Assembly (NCBI GenBank): GCA_021779665.1
Contig: JAJYAG010000027.1
Location: forward strand, 1-48,515
DNA length: 48,515 nucleotides
Direction: 5' to 3'
Source of the DNA: Bacteroidota bacterium
GTDB taxonomy: Bacteria; Bacteroidota; Bacteroidia; Bacteroidales; JAAUTT01
Both the position numbers and the translations under genes were made by a program. Positions 39,833 to 48,372 of the stretch are shown one piece after another (the stretch's first letter is position 1; every line of letters starts with the position of its first letter). Below the pieces are notes generated by a model. That model saw only the letters and a program-made list of their open reading frames with translations, was not told where the DNA came from and made no database searches.

Positions 39833-40879
39833 CTACTTTTTACTGAAAGCTTCAAACTCCCGGTTCATATATTTATCATCGGCAAAACCACCAGCTTTGA
39901 TCAATACCAAATGCTTAAAGGTAACCGATTCTCCTTTTTTCAGATTCATAAATCCTTCGGCATCAGCAGAGTTATAAACTTTGCTTCCGATGTTATTTAC
40001 CGAAAACAAACCATAGCCGCGGGCATGCCAGTGAGCCGGATAGCCAAAGTTTTTGGGATGATCGAACATGCAAATCGAAATGGAATCTTTATCCTTCACT
40101 GCCGACAAAGCAACCCATTTTCCCCTCGTTCCCCAAACATCATCCTTTTCTTTGCCTTCGCTGCTGCGATAAGCTCCGTTAACACCTTCATTATTTAAAA
40201 CAGGAACTTTGGTAGGTTTGCCTGAAGCATCTGTAAACACCTCGGGTTTATTACTGGGTTGTTCAAAAGCTCTGTCAACGCGCATGGCATACATACCTTC
40301 CTTGTTATCGCCAAATTTCACATCGGTATTGGCAGTAAGTTTTGTAATGCGTATGATTCGGCGGGTTTTGCTGTCGCCTGAAAAAACAAACGATGTTTCT
40401 TCAGTTAGCAAAATATTTTTGTTAATATCCACCCAGTTGCACTGAACTGTTAAGGTTCCTTCCTTAGCACCATTAGAAGCTTTCACAACTTTGGTATGGA
40501 CAATCGATCCAAACTTGGGTTTGTCTTTCTCAGCAATGGCATAGGAGTTATTCCAGAAATCGAGTCCATTTACATCGCCGTAATTGAACCACAAACCCAC
40601 ATGATGCGGATGGTCAACTCTTTCGCCCGGTTTTGGATCAAGAGGGAAACCACGGGTTACAGTTGTACCCTTTGAAGTTGCAATAGGCCATAGAACAGGC
40701 TTCTCGAGTGTAGTTGGATAAATATAGGATGTGAAAAGTTTCCCGTCCACATAAACTTCCACTTTCCGGTCCTTGTCGAGTGTCACAAAACTAACACCTT
40801 TGCTGCTGACTTTATTTTGCTGCGCAAAAAGCGGAGAAATACACATCAGAAGCATTATAGCAAAATATAATTTTCTCAT
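39833..40879 (-). CDS. exported PmoA-like (DUF6807) protein of the keto-sugar operon
   Basis: A 348-residue exported protein (signal peptide ending PLFAQ). It matches the so-called methane-oxygenase PmoA family, DUF6807, named by a database accident and not a methane enzyme: YIYPTTLEKPVLWPIATSKG, GERVDHPHHVGLWFNYGDVN, DFWN and AHWHARGYGLFSVN. The conserved HPHH and HWHARGY clusters suggest a metal- or sugar-binding beta-sandwich. It is the third gene of a minus-strand unit with a DUF1080 protein and an oxidoreductase, a combination common in Bacteroidetes glycan loci. Its exact reaction is unknown to me. A 10-bp hairpin at 40911-40946 in the spacer may tune its expression. Confidence 0.8.
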   Translation of the reverse strand: MRKLYFAIMLLMCISPLFAQQNKVSSKGVSFVTLDKDRKVEVYVDGKLFTSYIYPTTLEKPVLWPIATSKGTTVTRGFPLDPKPGERVDHPHHVGLWFNYGDVNGLDFWNNSYAIAEKDKPKFGSIVHTKVVKASNGAKEGTLTVQCNWVDINKNILLTEETSFVFSGDSKTRRIIRITKLTANTDVKFGDNKEGMYAMRVDRAFEQPSNKPEVFTDASGKPTKVPVLNNEGVNGAYRSSEGKEKDDVWGTRGKWVALSAVKDKDSISICMFDHPKNFGYPAHWHARGYGLFSVNNIGSKVYNSADAEGFMNLKKGESVTFKHLVLIKAGGFADDKYMNREFEAFSKK

Positions 40880-40910
40880 ATTGATAGTATTAGATGTTGA
40901 ATTACAAACA

Positions 40911-40946
40911 AAGAATCGGCATATCCCAAAGGTTACGCCGATTCTT
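40911..40946 (-). other. hairpin between oxidoreductase and PmoA-like genes
   Basis: AAGAATCGGC and GCCGATTCTT form a perfect 10-bp stem with a 16-base loop. On the minus strand there is no clear U-run after it, so it looks more like an attenuator or mRNA-processing hairpin than a full terminator. Confidence 0.55.
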
Positions 40947-40959
40947 GAAGCATTAATTC

Positions 40960-42318
40960 TTAGTATTTGAAAACTTTATCACCAGCCATTACCTGCTGGG
41001 TCTTTTCGTCGAAAGTTGTTCTCATGCCAGTACGGAAGGCTGCATTGGCCATGATACATGCAATTGCATGATTGAAACCAGCTTCTACAGGAGCGTGAGT
41101 TTTAACATTATTTGCGCGTACGCACTCCATGAAATTACGCATGTGTCCCGAGGTTAAGCTGTCGCCACTGGTATTGGCAGCTGTTTCAACCGAAACTTCA
41201 GGTAATTTAAACGATTCGAGCTTATTTGCTTTCATGTTCATGGCTTTGGCTTCTCTTTCGGACAAACCGCCTTCAGAAGAAATCATATTGGTATCGAGGT
41301 TTAACATCCCACCGTTGGAGTAGTAAAGTTCCTTGGTACCGCCTGCAGAGTTGCTGAAACGGGATGAATAAACTACCTGGAATCCTTTTTTCTTATCGTT
41401 TGCAGGACCATAGTCGAACACTGCTGTCAGGGTATCGGCATTTGATCTGCCGTCCTGCCACTGATAAATACCACCGTTTGCTGCTACGCTGCGCGGATAA
41501 GATAAACCTGTGAACCAATGCACTGTGTCAATCTGGTGACTCATCCATTGTCCGGGAATACCCGATGAATATGGCCAGAAAAGACGATACTCGAGATATT
41601 TACGAGGATCCCAGCTCTCAGCAGGACGGTTCATTAAAAAGCGCTTCCAGTCGGTATCACTTTCTTTGATAGTAGCTACAAGTTCCGGTCTTCTCCAGCG
41701 TCCCGGCTGATTTACATTCCAGCACATTTCAACCATCACAATATCGCCGAATTTACCCGATTTGATATAATCGTTAGCAGCAATATAGTTAGCGCCACTT
41801 CTGCGTTGAGAACCAATCTGAACAACAATTCCGGCTTCTTTAACTGCTTTAAGAGCAGCTTTTGCATCATCCATGGTTTCGGCAAAAGGTTTTTCGCAAT
41901 AAGCGTGCTTCTTGTTTTTTGCAGCCTCCGCCAGATGTAATGCATGTTGAAAGTCGGCAGTACTTATAATAACAGCATCAATGTCTTTTCTTTGGTAAAG
42001 CTCGTCGTTATTTCTGCACAAGGCAAGATCCCAACCGGCTTTGTTTTTGATGTGCGCTTTTCCTTCCTCACGACGAACACTCCAGAGGTCGCTCAATGCT
42101 ACCATTTCGAAGTTAAGTTCTTTGGCATGATCCATAAAACATGGGAAGAGCGTACTTCTGAAACGGTCGGAAAATCCGACTATTCCTACTCTAACCTTGT
42201 CGTTGGCACCCAGAATTTTGCCATAACTTTTAGCCGAAAAGCCGTAGGCTGCTCCGCCAACTGTAACGCCAGCCGCACCCGCAGCTACTTTTTTAATAAA
42301 ATTTCTTCTGTTTTCCAT
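40960..42318 (-). CDS. Gfo/Idh/MocA family oxidoreductase with Tat-type signal
   Basis: A 452-residue NAD(P)-dependent dehydrogenase. The N-terminus NRRNFIKKVAAGAAGVTVGG is a twin-arginine-like signal, so it is likely exported folded. The Rossmann domain follows (VRVGIVGFSDRF, DAVIISTADFQHALHL, and the family Lys in CEKPF). The C-terminal domain carries GQWMSHQIDTVHWF with the usual His. Family members oxidise the C3 or other hydroxyl of sugars and sugar derivatives. Its place directly after a DUF1080 (3-keto-glycoside hydrolase-type) gene suggests a glycoside 3-dehydrogenase that makes the keto substrate. Specificity is inferred from context. Confidence 0.9.
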   Translation of the reverse strand: MENRRNFIKKVAAGAAGVTVGGAAYGFSAKSYGKILGANDKVRVGIVGFSDRFRSTLFPCFMDHAKELNFEMVALSDLWSVRREEGKAHIKNKAGWDLALCRNNDELYQRKDIDAVIISTADFQHALHLAEAAKNKKHAYCEKPFAETMDDAKAALKAVKEAGIVVQIGSQRRSGANYIAANDYIKSGKFGDIVMVEMCWNVNQPGRWRRPELVATIKESDTDWKRFLMNRPAESWDPRKYLEYRLFWPYSSGIPGQWMSHQIDTVHWFTGLSYPRSVAANGGIYQWQDGRSNADTLTAVFDYGPANDKKKGFQVVYSSRFSNSAGGTKELYYSNGGMLNLDTNMISSEGGLSEREAKAMNMKANKLESFKLPEVSVETAANTSGDSLTSGHMRNFMECVRANNVKTHAPVEAGFNHAIACIMANAAFRTGMRTTFDEKTQQVMAGDKVFKY

Positions 42319-42340
42319 TGTTGTGGTGTTTATCTAGTAG

Positions 42341-43705
42341 TTAAAGATTTCTGATTTTCATGTTTCTGAAGGAAACAAGGTTGCCATGATCCTGCAAAAG
42401 GATTCTGCCCTTGGGAGCTTCTCCGAAATTAGGTTTATCCTTGAATTTGCTTAAAGCTACTATATCGCGGAATTCTTTGCTTCCTCTTTCATATTCCAAA
42501 ACTTTAAAACCATTAAGCCAGTGTTCCACATGGTTGTTTTTAGAAACAATGCGGGCCTGATTCCAGTTGCCGATAGCATTTGGACGTTTACCTTTGGCAG
42601 CAGGAATCAAATCGTAAAGTGAGGCGAGGGTGCGGTTACCATCGCGCCCCATTTTAGCGTCGGGATGCTTGGCATCGTCAAGCACCTGATATTCCAGTCC
42701 AAGAGCTCCACCCTGCTCAACTACATAGTATTTCAATCCGCTGTTGGCACCTTCAGTAAGTCTGAATTCGAATGTCAGTTCAAAGTTGCCATATTCGTCA
42801 ACTGTTACAATATCGCCACCACCATCACCGGGGAAAATAGACAGGGTGCCGTCTTTAATTTCCCATCCATTTTCGGGAAACTTATCTTTATTAGCTCCTC
42901 TCCATCCTTTTGAGGATACGCCATCAAACAACAGCTGCCATCCATTTTTCTTTTCGTAAGCAGTAAGCGTGTTTGGAATATAATTTAACTGAGCTATTTC
43001 AACTTTATCTTTTTTGCGGTTAGCTTCAAGATTTTCAGTCATAATCCGGATGTTTCTCCATTTAACCTGAGTTCCGGGTTTTTTATTAGCGCCAATCCCG
43101 TGAACCTGAAGTGCAATAAAACCGGTTGCAGTAAGATTATCAACGATGTCAGCCGTTGGTATTCCGTTTATCCATGTTTTAATGTTAGAACCAATGGCTT
43201 CAACCCTGTATTTATTCCACTGATTATTTTTGAATGCCTTTTTTCCTTCAGGATTGCTTTCCATGGTGTATAGCCAACCACGGCGGCCTTCATCATAAAT
43301 TCCACCGCTCCAGGCACGTTTGGAAGGGTCAACCTCCACCTGGTAGCCATGCACCCTGCCATTCTGGTATTCGGGCATACTGTTGCTGCGGAACTGAACT
43401 CCCGAGTTCATGGATGTATCCACCATTAACTCAAGCTCAAGAATGAAATCGCCATAATTCTTCTCAGTACATAAGAAACTGTTTGGAGAATTTGAAACAG
43501 TAGTCCCGACAATCACGCCATTTTCTACAGCATATTTGGCTGTTCCTCCCTTCTGTGTCCAGCCGGAAAGATCTTTACTATTAAAAAGTTCTATCCATCC
43601 CTTTTTCTGAGCCGATAATGTTAATGCTGAAGATAGCATCGTTAGTACCAAAATCCATTTATTAAATCTGATTGAATTGTTAAAAACCGAAATGAGTCGT
43701 TTCAT
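42341..43705 (-). CDS. double-domain 3-keto-glycoside hydrolase-like protein (two DUF1080 domains)
   Basis: A 454-residue exported protein (signal near residues 16-32, ending LSAQ). It contains two DUF1080 jelly-roll domains. The first is at about 36-225 ([62 protein letters not shown]) and the second at about 255-454 ([40 protein letters not shown]). DUF1080 proteins include periplasmic hydrolases or lyases that cleave 3-keto-glycosides after oxidation by a Gfo/Idh/MocA dehydrogenase, here the next gene (22 bp away). The two domains differ in sequence, so they may divide labour. It is the first gene of the operon, 42 bp after a large palindrome. Confidence 0.88.
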   Translation of the reverse strand: MKRLISVFNNSIRFNKWILVLTMLSSALTLSAQKKGWIELFNSKDLSGWTQKGGTAKYAVENGVIVGTTVSNSPNSFLCTEKNYGDFILELELMVDTSMNSGVQFRSNSMPEYQNGRVHGYQVEVDPSKRAWSGGIYDEGRRGWLYTMESNPEGKKAFKNNQWNKYRVEAIGSNIKTWINGIPTADIVDNLTATGFIALQVHGIGANKKPGTQVKWRNIRIMTENLEANRKKDKVEIAQLNYIPNTLTAYEKKNGWQLLFDGVSSKGWRGANKDKFPENGWEIKDGTLSIFPGDGGGDIVTVDEYGNFELTFEFRLTEGANSGLKYYVVEQGGALGLEYQVLDDAKHPDAKMGRDGNRTLASLYDLIPAAKGKRPNAIGNWNQARIVSKNNHVEHWLNGFKVLEYERGSKEFRDIVALSKFKDKPNFGEAPKGRILLQDHGNLVSFRNMKIRNL

Positions 43706-43746
43706 ACAGTTAAATTAATTAATAGTTTTATTTAGTAAATCTCTCA

Positions 43747-43780
43747 TTATGAAAGTCGTGTGCGTACACGAGTTTCATAA
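43747..43780. promoter_or_regulatory. 34-bp palindromic operator upstream of the keto-sugar operon
   Basis: TTATGAAAGTCGTGTGC and GTACACGAGTTTCATAA are reverse complements at 15 of 17 positions with no spacer. The core TCGTGTGCGTACACGA has the symmetric centre typical of LacI-family operators. It lies 42-75 bp upstream of the first codon of the DUF1080 gene. Confidence 0.65.
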
Positions 43781-43842
43781 AATCATAATTCCTAATGTAG
43801 AAAAAAACCTTTTATAATAATTGAAGTAGGGAATAATTTTCA

Positions 43843-43878
43843 ATAAAAAAGAGATAAAGTTCAGAACCTTATCTCTTT
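43843..43878 (-). terminator. intrinsic terminator after the small lipoprotein gene
   Basis: A 9-10 bp stem (AAGAGATAA with TTATCTCTT) with an internal GTTC-AGAAC has an A-run on its left, giving U residues on the minus strand 24 bp past the stop of the lipoprotein gene. Confidence 0.8.
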
Positions 43879-43901
43879 CTTTTAATTTCTTTGAATAATA
43901 G

Positions 43902-44366
43902 CTAAAGAGGAGTAACTGTAAATTCCAGATCGTTAAATGAACCACCGCTGATTGCTAAAGGTATTATAGCTAAACCAGAACAAGTAAAGTCGAATGTTCC
44001 GGAAATCTTCCTGTTAGCCATATCAACTTTTGTAAGAATTACCTTTCCGGATATGCCCGTATAAATATCGCTTGCCGAGGAATTAATTCCTGCTTTTTTA
44101 TAAACCAGGGCACATTTTTGTTCATTTATGCTGAATTCATATGTATCCGGTGTATCTCCAAAAATTGTCATAACAACCATTTCTCCGGTTAAAGATGTTC
44201 CGGTGATTGTAAATACACTTCCCGTAAGATTTGTGACCCTGATATTTGCAACCCAGCTTTTCCCGCTTATTTTAGCACTAAGCTTATTAATTGTATCCGA
44301 ATCTTTTTTACACGACGCCATTACCAAAGTAACAGCAACCAGCAATACCACTAATTTTTTCCCCAT
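43902..44366 (-). CDS. small lipoprotein, DUF6252-like
   Basis: A 154-residue lipoprotein with lipobox VMASC (Cys19). The mature part is a beta-rich domain with the pattern of the DUF6252 family: LSAKISGKSWVANIRV, FTITGTSLTGEMVVMTIFG, GKVILTKVDMANRKISGTFD and a closing GGSFNDLEFTVTPL. The family has no known function; members are single-copy envelope lipoproteins of Bacteroidetes. It stands alone and ends in a terminator. The assignment rests on pattern recall, so the DUF number is tentative. Confidence 0.7.
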   Translation of the reverse strand: MGKKLVVLLVAVTLVMASCKKDSDTINKLSAKISGKSWVANIRVTNLTGSVFTITGTSLTGEMVVMTIFGDTPDTYEFSINEQKCALVYKKAGINSSASDIYTGISGKVILTKVDMANRKISGTFDFTCSGLAIIPLAISGGSFNDLEFTVTPL

Positions 44367-44428
44367 ATCATTTGTGTTAAAATATTTCCTGATACGGCGA
44401 AAAAAAAATTTCGTTGCTTTTTAGACCG

Positions 44429-44647
44429 TTAATCTTGTTTTACCGACTTTTGAGGTGAAAACACCCAGATAAATCCCATCAGAGCACCTATAAACATACT
44501 ATTCAGTGGCTTACTTGTTAAAGGGCATGTACCCGATGTACATCCAATAAAATAGTAATATAAAAATCCTATCCCTGCTCCTATTCCAATACCCATTCCG
44601 TATTTCAAAGGTTTTCTGTCGTTTATATATGCAAATAATTTTTTCAT
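44429..44647 (-). CDS. small membrane protein of the DUF6132 family
   Basis: A 72-residue inner-membrane protein with two hydrophobic segments (about residues 16-34 and 47-64) flanking the conserved YFIGCTSGTCPLTSKPLNS loop with two cysteines. That Cys-x-Ser-Gly-Thr-Cys-Pro motif is the mark of DUF6132, often found near sulfur, thioredoxin or rhodanese genes. No such neighbour is present here. An exact -7 box (CAAATATA on the plus strand, 44678-44685) lies upstream, without a spaced TTG. Confidence 0.8.
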   Translation of the reverse strand: MKKLFAYINDRKPLKYGMGIGIGAGIGFLYYYFIGCTSGTCPLTSKPLNSMFIGALMGFIWVFSPQKSVKQD

Positions 44648-44727
44648 AACATATTTACTTATTTAAATATTTACATGCAAATATACGAAGTTTTACCCAA
44701 ATGGAAATTAATAATCACAGGTTAAAA

Positions 44728-46224
44728 TTAAATAGCTGTATCCTTGAGAATTACATCGTGAGCGCCACCTTCGACAATAGAAGTGGAAGATACCAGTGTA
44801 ATTTTGGCTTTTGACTGCAGTTCGGGCAAAGAGACCGAGCCACAGCTGCACATCGTAGATTTTATTTTACCAATGGTAATTTCAAGATTGTCTTTTAATT
44901 TACCGGCATAAGGAACGTAGCTGTCAACTCCTTCTTCAAATTTAAGACTGTCGCTTCCACCAGAATCGTAACGTTGCCAGTTACGGGCTCTGTTGGAACC
45001 TTCGCCCCAGTATTCCTTTACATAGTTGTTGCCAATTTTCAGTTTTTTGGTCGGACTTTCGTCAAAGCGGGCAAAATAGCGGCCCATCATCAAAAAGTCG
45101 GCACCCATTGCCAAAGCCAGAACCATATGGTAATCCTGTACAATGCCTCCGTCGCTGCAAATTGGGACGTAAACGCCTGTTTTTTCAAAATATTCATTCC
45201 GGGCTTTAGCAACTTCAATAATTGCAGTAGCCTGTCCACGGCCAATACCCTTCTGCTCGCGGGTTATACAAATGGAGCCGCCACCAATTCCAACTTTAAT
45301 AAAATCGGCGCCTGCATCCACCAAATACTGGAATCCATCCTTGTCAACAATATTTCCGGCACCAATCTTTACTTCACCGTTGTATTTTTCTTTCACATAT
45401 TTAATGGCCTCGTATTGCCACTCCGAAAATCCGTCGGATGAGTCGATACATAATATATCTGCACCTGCTTCCACCAGGGCAGGAACTCTTTCTTCATAGT
45501 CGCGGGTGTTAATCCCTGCTCCTACCATGAGTTTTTTATTTACATCGAGCACCTCGTAAGGGTTTTCTTTGTGGTCGTCGTAGTCCTTACGAAAAACAAA
45601 ATATTGAAGGTTCTGATTTTCATCTATGATTGGAAGGGTATTCAATTTGTGGTCCCAGATAATATCGTTGGCCTGGCTAAGTGATATTCCAATCTTACCA
45701 ACTATGAGGCTGGAATAAGGAGTCATGAATTCACTTATCTTTTTTGAAGCGCGATCGGTATCAACACGATAGTCGCGACTGGTAACTATGCCGAGGAGCT
45801 TTCCATTGGAGGTTCCATCGTGCGTAATACCAATAGTAGAGTGACCGGTACGGGCTTTTAGCCTGATTACATCTTCCAGGGTATTTTCGGGTGTAAGATT
45901 TGCATCGCTGATAACAAACCCTGCTTTGTATTTTTTTACTTTCCTTACCATCTCTGCCTGGGTGTCGATGGGCTGAGAACCAAATATAAACGACAACCCT
46001 CCATTACGAGCAAGGGCAATTGCCAGATTATGGTCTGAAACTGACTGCATTATAGCCGAAACAAAGGGTATATTTAACTCTATTGCCGACTTTTCGCCAT
46101 TTTTAAACTTCGCAATTGGTGTTTTTAACGACACATTTCCAGGGGTGCAGTTCTTCTTCGTTAAATCGGGGATGAGAAGATATTCGCTGAAGGTTCGAGA
46201 AACCTCGTTTATATAATGAGCCAT
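44728..46224 (-). CDS. guaB: IMP dehydrogenase (divergent type)
   Basis: A 498-residue enzyme that oxidises IMP to XMP, the first step to GMP. The TIM barrel carries [22 protein letters not shown]-type start motifs, the phosphate-binding and catalytic loop [20 protein letters not shown] with C319, [20 protein letters not shown] and the flap. A CBS pair is inserted at about residues 105-220. The loop reads [13 protein letters not shown] rather than the common GPGSICTTR, which marks a divergent IMPDH subgroup found in several phyla; a second, canonical copy may exist elsewhere in the genome. It is a single gene with an excellent promoter 23 bp upstream. Confidence 0.88.
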   Translation of the reverse strand: MAHYINEVSRTFSEYLLIPDLTKKNCTPGNVSLKTPIAKFKNGEKSAIELNIPFVSAIMQSVSDHNLAIALARNGGLSFIFGSQPIDTQAEMVRKVKKYKAGFVISDANLTPENTLEDVIRLKARTGHSTIGITHDGTSNGKLLGIVTSRDYRVDTDRASKKISEFMTPYSSLIVGKIGISLSQANDIIWDHKLNTLPIIDENQNLQYFVFRKDYDDHKENPYEVLDVNKKLMVGAGINTRDYEERVPALVEAGADILCIDSSDGFSEWQYEAIKYVKEKYNGEVKIGAGNIVDKDGFQYLVDAGADFIKVGIGGGSICITREQKGIGRGQATAIIEVAKARNEYFEKTGVYVPICSDGGIVQDYHMVLALAMGADFLMMGRYFARFDESPTKKLKIGNNYVKEYWGEGSNRARNWQRYDSGGSDSLKFEEGVDSYVPYAGKLKDNLEITIGKIKSTMCSCGSVSLPELQSKAKITLVSSTSIVEGGAHDVILKDTAI

Positions 46225-46246
46225 ATGGGTAAGTATAAAAATTTCG

Positions 46247-46277
46247 CAAAGTTAATTCTATAGAAATTAACTGGCAA
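46247..46277 (-). promoter_or_regulatory. Bacteroidetes-type promoter of the IMP dehydrogenase gene
   Basis: On the minus strand, TTG (46275-46277), a 20-bp spacer and TAACTTTG (46247-46254) match the full TTG-N19-21-TAnnTTTG consensus. Transcription would begin near 46241, about 17 bases before the start codon. Confidence 0.7.
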
Positions 46278-46325
46278 ATGGATTTTAAATATTATTTCGG
46301 AAGAACACAGATTAATATAAAAACA

Positions 46326-46350
46326 AACGGCGGAATTGCGCTCCGCCGTT
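46326..46350 (-). terminator. intrinsic terminator after galT
   Basis: AACGGCGGA and TCCGCCGTT form a perfect 9-bp stem with a 7-base loop. On the minus strand it is followed by UUUGUUUUUAUAUUA. It lies 6 bp after the galT stop. Confidence 0.85.
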
Positions 46351-46355
46351 AAATA

Positions 46356-47393
46356 TTATCTGTCTTTATAATGAACTGTTGAAGCAGCCCTTAAACGTTC
46401 GGCAGCCTCTTCGGGCATAACCGGATTGATTATATTTCCTCCGCCCGATTCAAAACCTGCGAGATATTTAAGTTTATCGGGCGAACGCAGCGGCGGATAA
46501 AATTCGATATGAAAATGAAAATCGTTATTCTCCGGGGTATTTTCAGTGGGTGCATTGTGCATCATGGTAATATTAGGGAACGACATCTCGAAAAGATTAT
46601 CGAACTTCACAATCATATCCTTATGCATCTGAGCCAGAGATTTCAGTTCTTCATTTGTAAATTCGGTAATGCGCGCTACATGGCGCTTCGGAACAATATA
46701 GGTTTCGTAAACAAAACGTGCAAAGAAAGGTATAAATGCTACAAAATGATCGTTCTCATGAACAATACGATTCTCTCCCATTTCATACTTTACCATGTCG
46801 CAGAATAAACAGCCGCCCTTTTCCTTCCGGTAAATTGCAGTTGACTCTACTTCTCTTTCCAGAATTTTAGGTACATAACCTGTTGCATAAATCTGACCGT
46901 GGGGATGAGGATTGGAAACACCAATAGCTTTTCCTTTATTTTCAAAGATCAATACATTTTTAATAATCGGATTTGATGCCAGTGTTTCATATTCAGTGCG
47001 CCACAGCTCATAAACATCCTCGATTTCGGAAAGCGACATCTCAGCAAGTGTTGTATTGTGCTTTGGAGTAAAACAAATTACACGGCAAGTTCCAAAAACA
47101 GGCTCCACGTGCTCGAAGTGTCCAATACGGTGAACCGCGGGAGCATCGAACGAAAAGGATGCAAAGTCGTTAGTGAATGCATAAGGCTTTGTGTAATTGG
47201 GGTTTTGATTTCCCGAAGCTCTGGTAACGCCAGGGCATAAGTAACACTTGGGGTCAAAATCGGGTTCCTTTTCTTCCGACTGGCTCACACGTGCTCCTGA
47301 CCATGGGCGTTCGTTTGTAGTGGCTGCAATTATTACCCACTCACGTAAAACAGGATGCCACCTGCGTTCCCAGTTGTTTTTTAATTCGGCCAT
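46356..47393 (-). CDS. galT: galactose-1-phosphate uridylyltransferase
   Basis: A 345-residue enzyme of the Leloir pathway that swaps UMP between UDP-glucose and galactose-1-phosphate. The nucleophile motif is NPHPHGQIYA with H165 the uridylylated residue. A metal site is seen in CYLCPG (C50, C53). Other family blocks are RRWHPVLREWVIIAATTNERP, CRVICFTPKHNTTLAEM, ENKGKAIGVSNPHPHG and HFHIEFYPPLRS. Length and order are normal. No galactokinase or epimerase is adjacent, so it is a scattered Leloir gene. A -7 box lies 48 bp upstream. Confidence 0.93.
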   Translation of the reverse strand: MAELKNNWERRWHPVLREWVIIAATTNERPWSGARVSQSEEKEPDFDPKCYLCPGVTRASGNQNPNYTKPYAFTNDFASFSFDAPAVHRIGHFEHVEPVFGTCRVICFTPKHNTTLAEMSLSEIEDVYELWRTEYETLASNPIIKNVLIFENKGKAIGVSNPHPHGQIYATGYVPKILEREVESTAIYRKEKGGCLFCDMVKYEMGENRIVHENDHFVAFIPFFARFVYETYIVPKRHVARITEFTNEELKSLAQMHKDMIVKFDNLFEMSFPNITMMHNAPTENTPENNDFHFHIEFYPPLRSPDKLKYLAGFESGGGNIINPVMPEEAAERLRAASTVHYKDR

Positions 47394-47440
47394 AAATTTA
47401 TGTTTTTGAGACTTATAAACTTTTATAATTTTAAAAACTT

Positions 47441-47448
47441 CAAAAGTA
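47441..47448 (-). promoter_or_regulatory. candidate -7 box of galT
   Basis: Minus-strand TACTTTTG is an exact TAnnTTTG match 48 bp upstream of galT. No TTG is seen at 19-21 bp. Confidence 0.4.
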
Positions 47449-47503
47449 TCAATTTTTACAGTAACGAAAAATATCAGCTCCCCTGCTATTTAAACAATTT
47501 GTA

Positions 47504-47511
47504 TATTTTTG
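47504..47511 (+). promoter_or_regulatory. candidate -7 box of the PAP2 phosphatase gene
   Basis: TATTTTTG is an exact TAnnTTTG match 16 bp before the start codon, with CTG at 47483-47485 as a poor -33 (18-bp spacer). It is divergent from the galT box. Confidence 0.45.
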
Positions 47512-47527
47512 AGAAAAAAAGTTTACT

Positions 47528-48178
47528 ATGTTTTCGACACTCAAAAATAACCGCTGGTTTTTTATCCCCTATCTTCTCACAGCATTGTTAAGTTTTTCCA
47601 TAATCCTTATATTCTCAAAGGCTTCTGTACATTTGTATTTAAATTCGTTCTATTCTGATTTTGCTGATTTCTTCTTCAAATACCTGACCATCTTAGGAGA
47701 TGGAATAATTATTCCTTTCCTTATAATAATACTGGTTTTTATACGCTTCCGGTATGCTTTTTACCTGCTGTGTTCCTATGCAGTCTCGGGAATCTTCACT
47801 CAAATATTGAAAAGAAGTTTTTTTATGCATGAACCCAGACCAACCAGATTTTTTGAAGGAATTGCACAACTCCACCTGGTTCCGGGAGTAGACCAGTTGA
47901 GTATGAAAAGTTTTCCATCGGGACATTCAACCACAGCTTTTGCCATCATGGTATGCTTTGCCTTGCTGGTCCGGAACAATGCTTTGAAACTCCTGTTCTT
48001 TGTTTTTGCTGCATTAATAGCATATTCGAGAGTTTATCTGTCGCAGCATTTTTTAAATGATATTCTTGCTGGATCGTTTATAGGTACATTTACAGGTTTG
48101 TGGCTGTATCAGGTAGTCATGCCTTTACAATGGAACTGGCTGGACAGGAATGTGATGAGTTTGAAAATGGTTAGATAG
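47528..48178 (+). CDS. PAP2-family membrane phosphatase
   Basis: A 216-residue inner-membrane phosphatase with about six hydrophobic segments. The three PAP2 motifs are complete and in order: KRSFFMHEPRP (motif C1), SFPSGHSTTA (C2) and SRVYLSQHFLNDILAG (C3), the last with the nucleophilic His. Relatives dephosphorylate lipid substrates such as phosphatidylglycerol phosphate, undecaprenyl diphosphate or lipid A. Without close lipid genes next to it, the substrate stays open (PgpB- or LpxE-like). It is monocistronic, with a -7 box close upstream and repeat elements right after the stop. Confidence 0.9.
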   Translation: MFSTLKNNRWFFIPYLLTALLSFSIILIFSKASVHLYLNSFYSDFADFFFKYLTILGDGIIIPFLIIILVFIRFRYAFYLLCSYAVSGIFTQILKRSFFMHEPRPTRFFEGIAQLHLVPGVDQLSMKSFPSGHSTTAFAIMVCFALLVRNNALKLLFFVFAALIAYSRVYLSQHFLNDILAGSFIGTFTGLWLYQVVMPLQWNWLDRNVMSLKMVR

Positions 48179-48372
48179 GATAGTCGATAGACGACAGACT
48201 TCAGTCGATGGCCAAATACAGAATATAAATAGTCGATAGACGTCAGACGTCAGACGACGGTAAAATGCAGAATTCAAATAGTCAACAGTCCACAGACTTC
48301 AGTCGACAGCCAAATACAGAATACCAATAAGTCGACAGACGTCAGACCACAGTCGACAGTAAATACAGAATA
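48178..48372. repeat. intergenic GTCGATAG-type tandem element, right edge
   Basis: At least four units of about 45-60 bp: GTCGATAGACG followed by ACAG-like words and CAGTCGATGGCC, then AAATACAGAATATAAA. The same AATACAGAATA tail and GTCGATAGACG head occur at 19571 (forward) and 39159 (reverse). No central inverted part is visible, so it may be a half-element. Confidence 0.7.

Noticed and set aside
39833-40879. Particulate methane monooxygenase subunit.
   Set aside because: The PmoA label for this family is historical; the sequence is a soluble exported beta-rich protein without the membrane helices of true PmoA, and the neighbours are sugar enzymes.
40911-40946. A full terminator splitting the keto-sugar operon.
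   Set aside because: The stem is strong but is not followed by a U-run on the transcribed strand, so I treat it as a possible attenuator within one operon.
48178-48372. Regular repeat units at the right edge as a CRISPR or integron array.
   Set aside because: The units share words throughout, including the supposed spacers, and there is no integrase, attC-like fold or cas gene.
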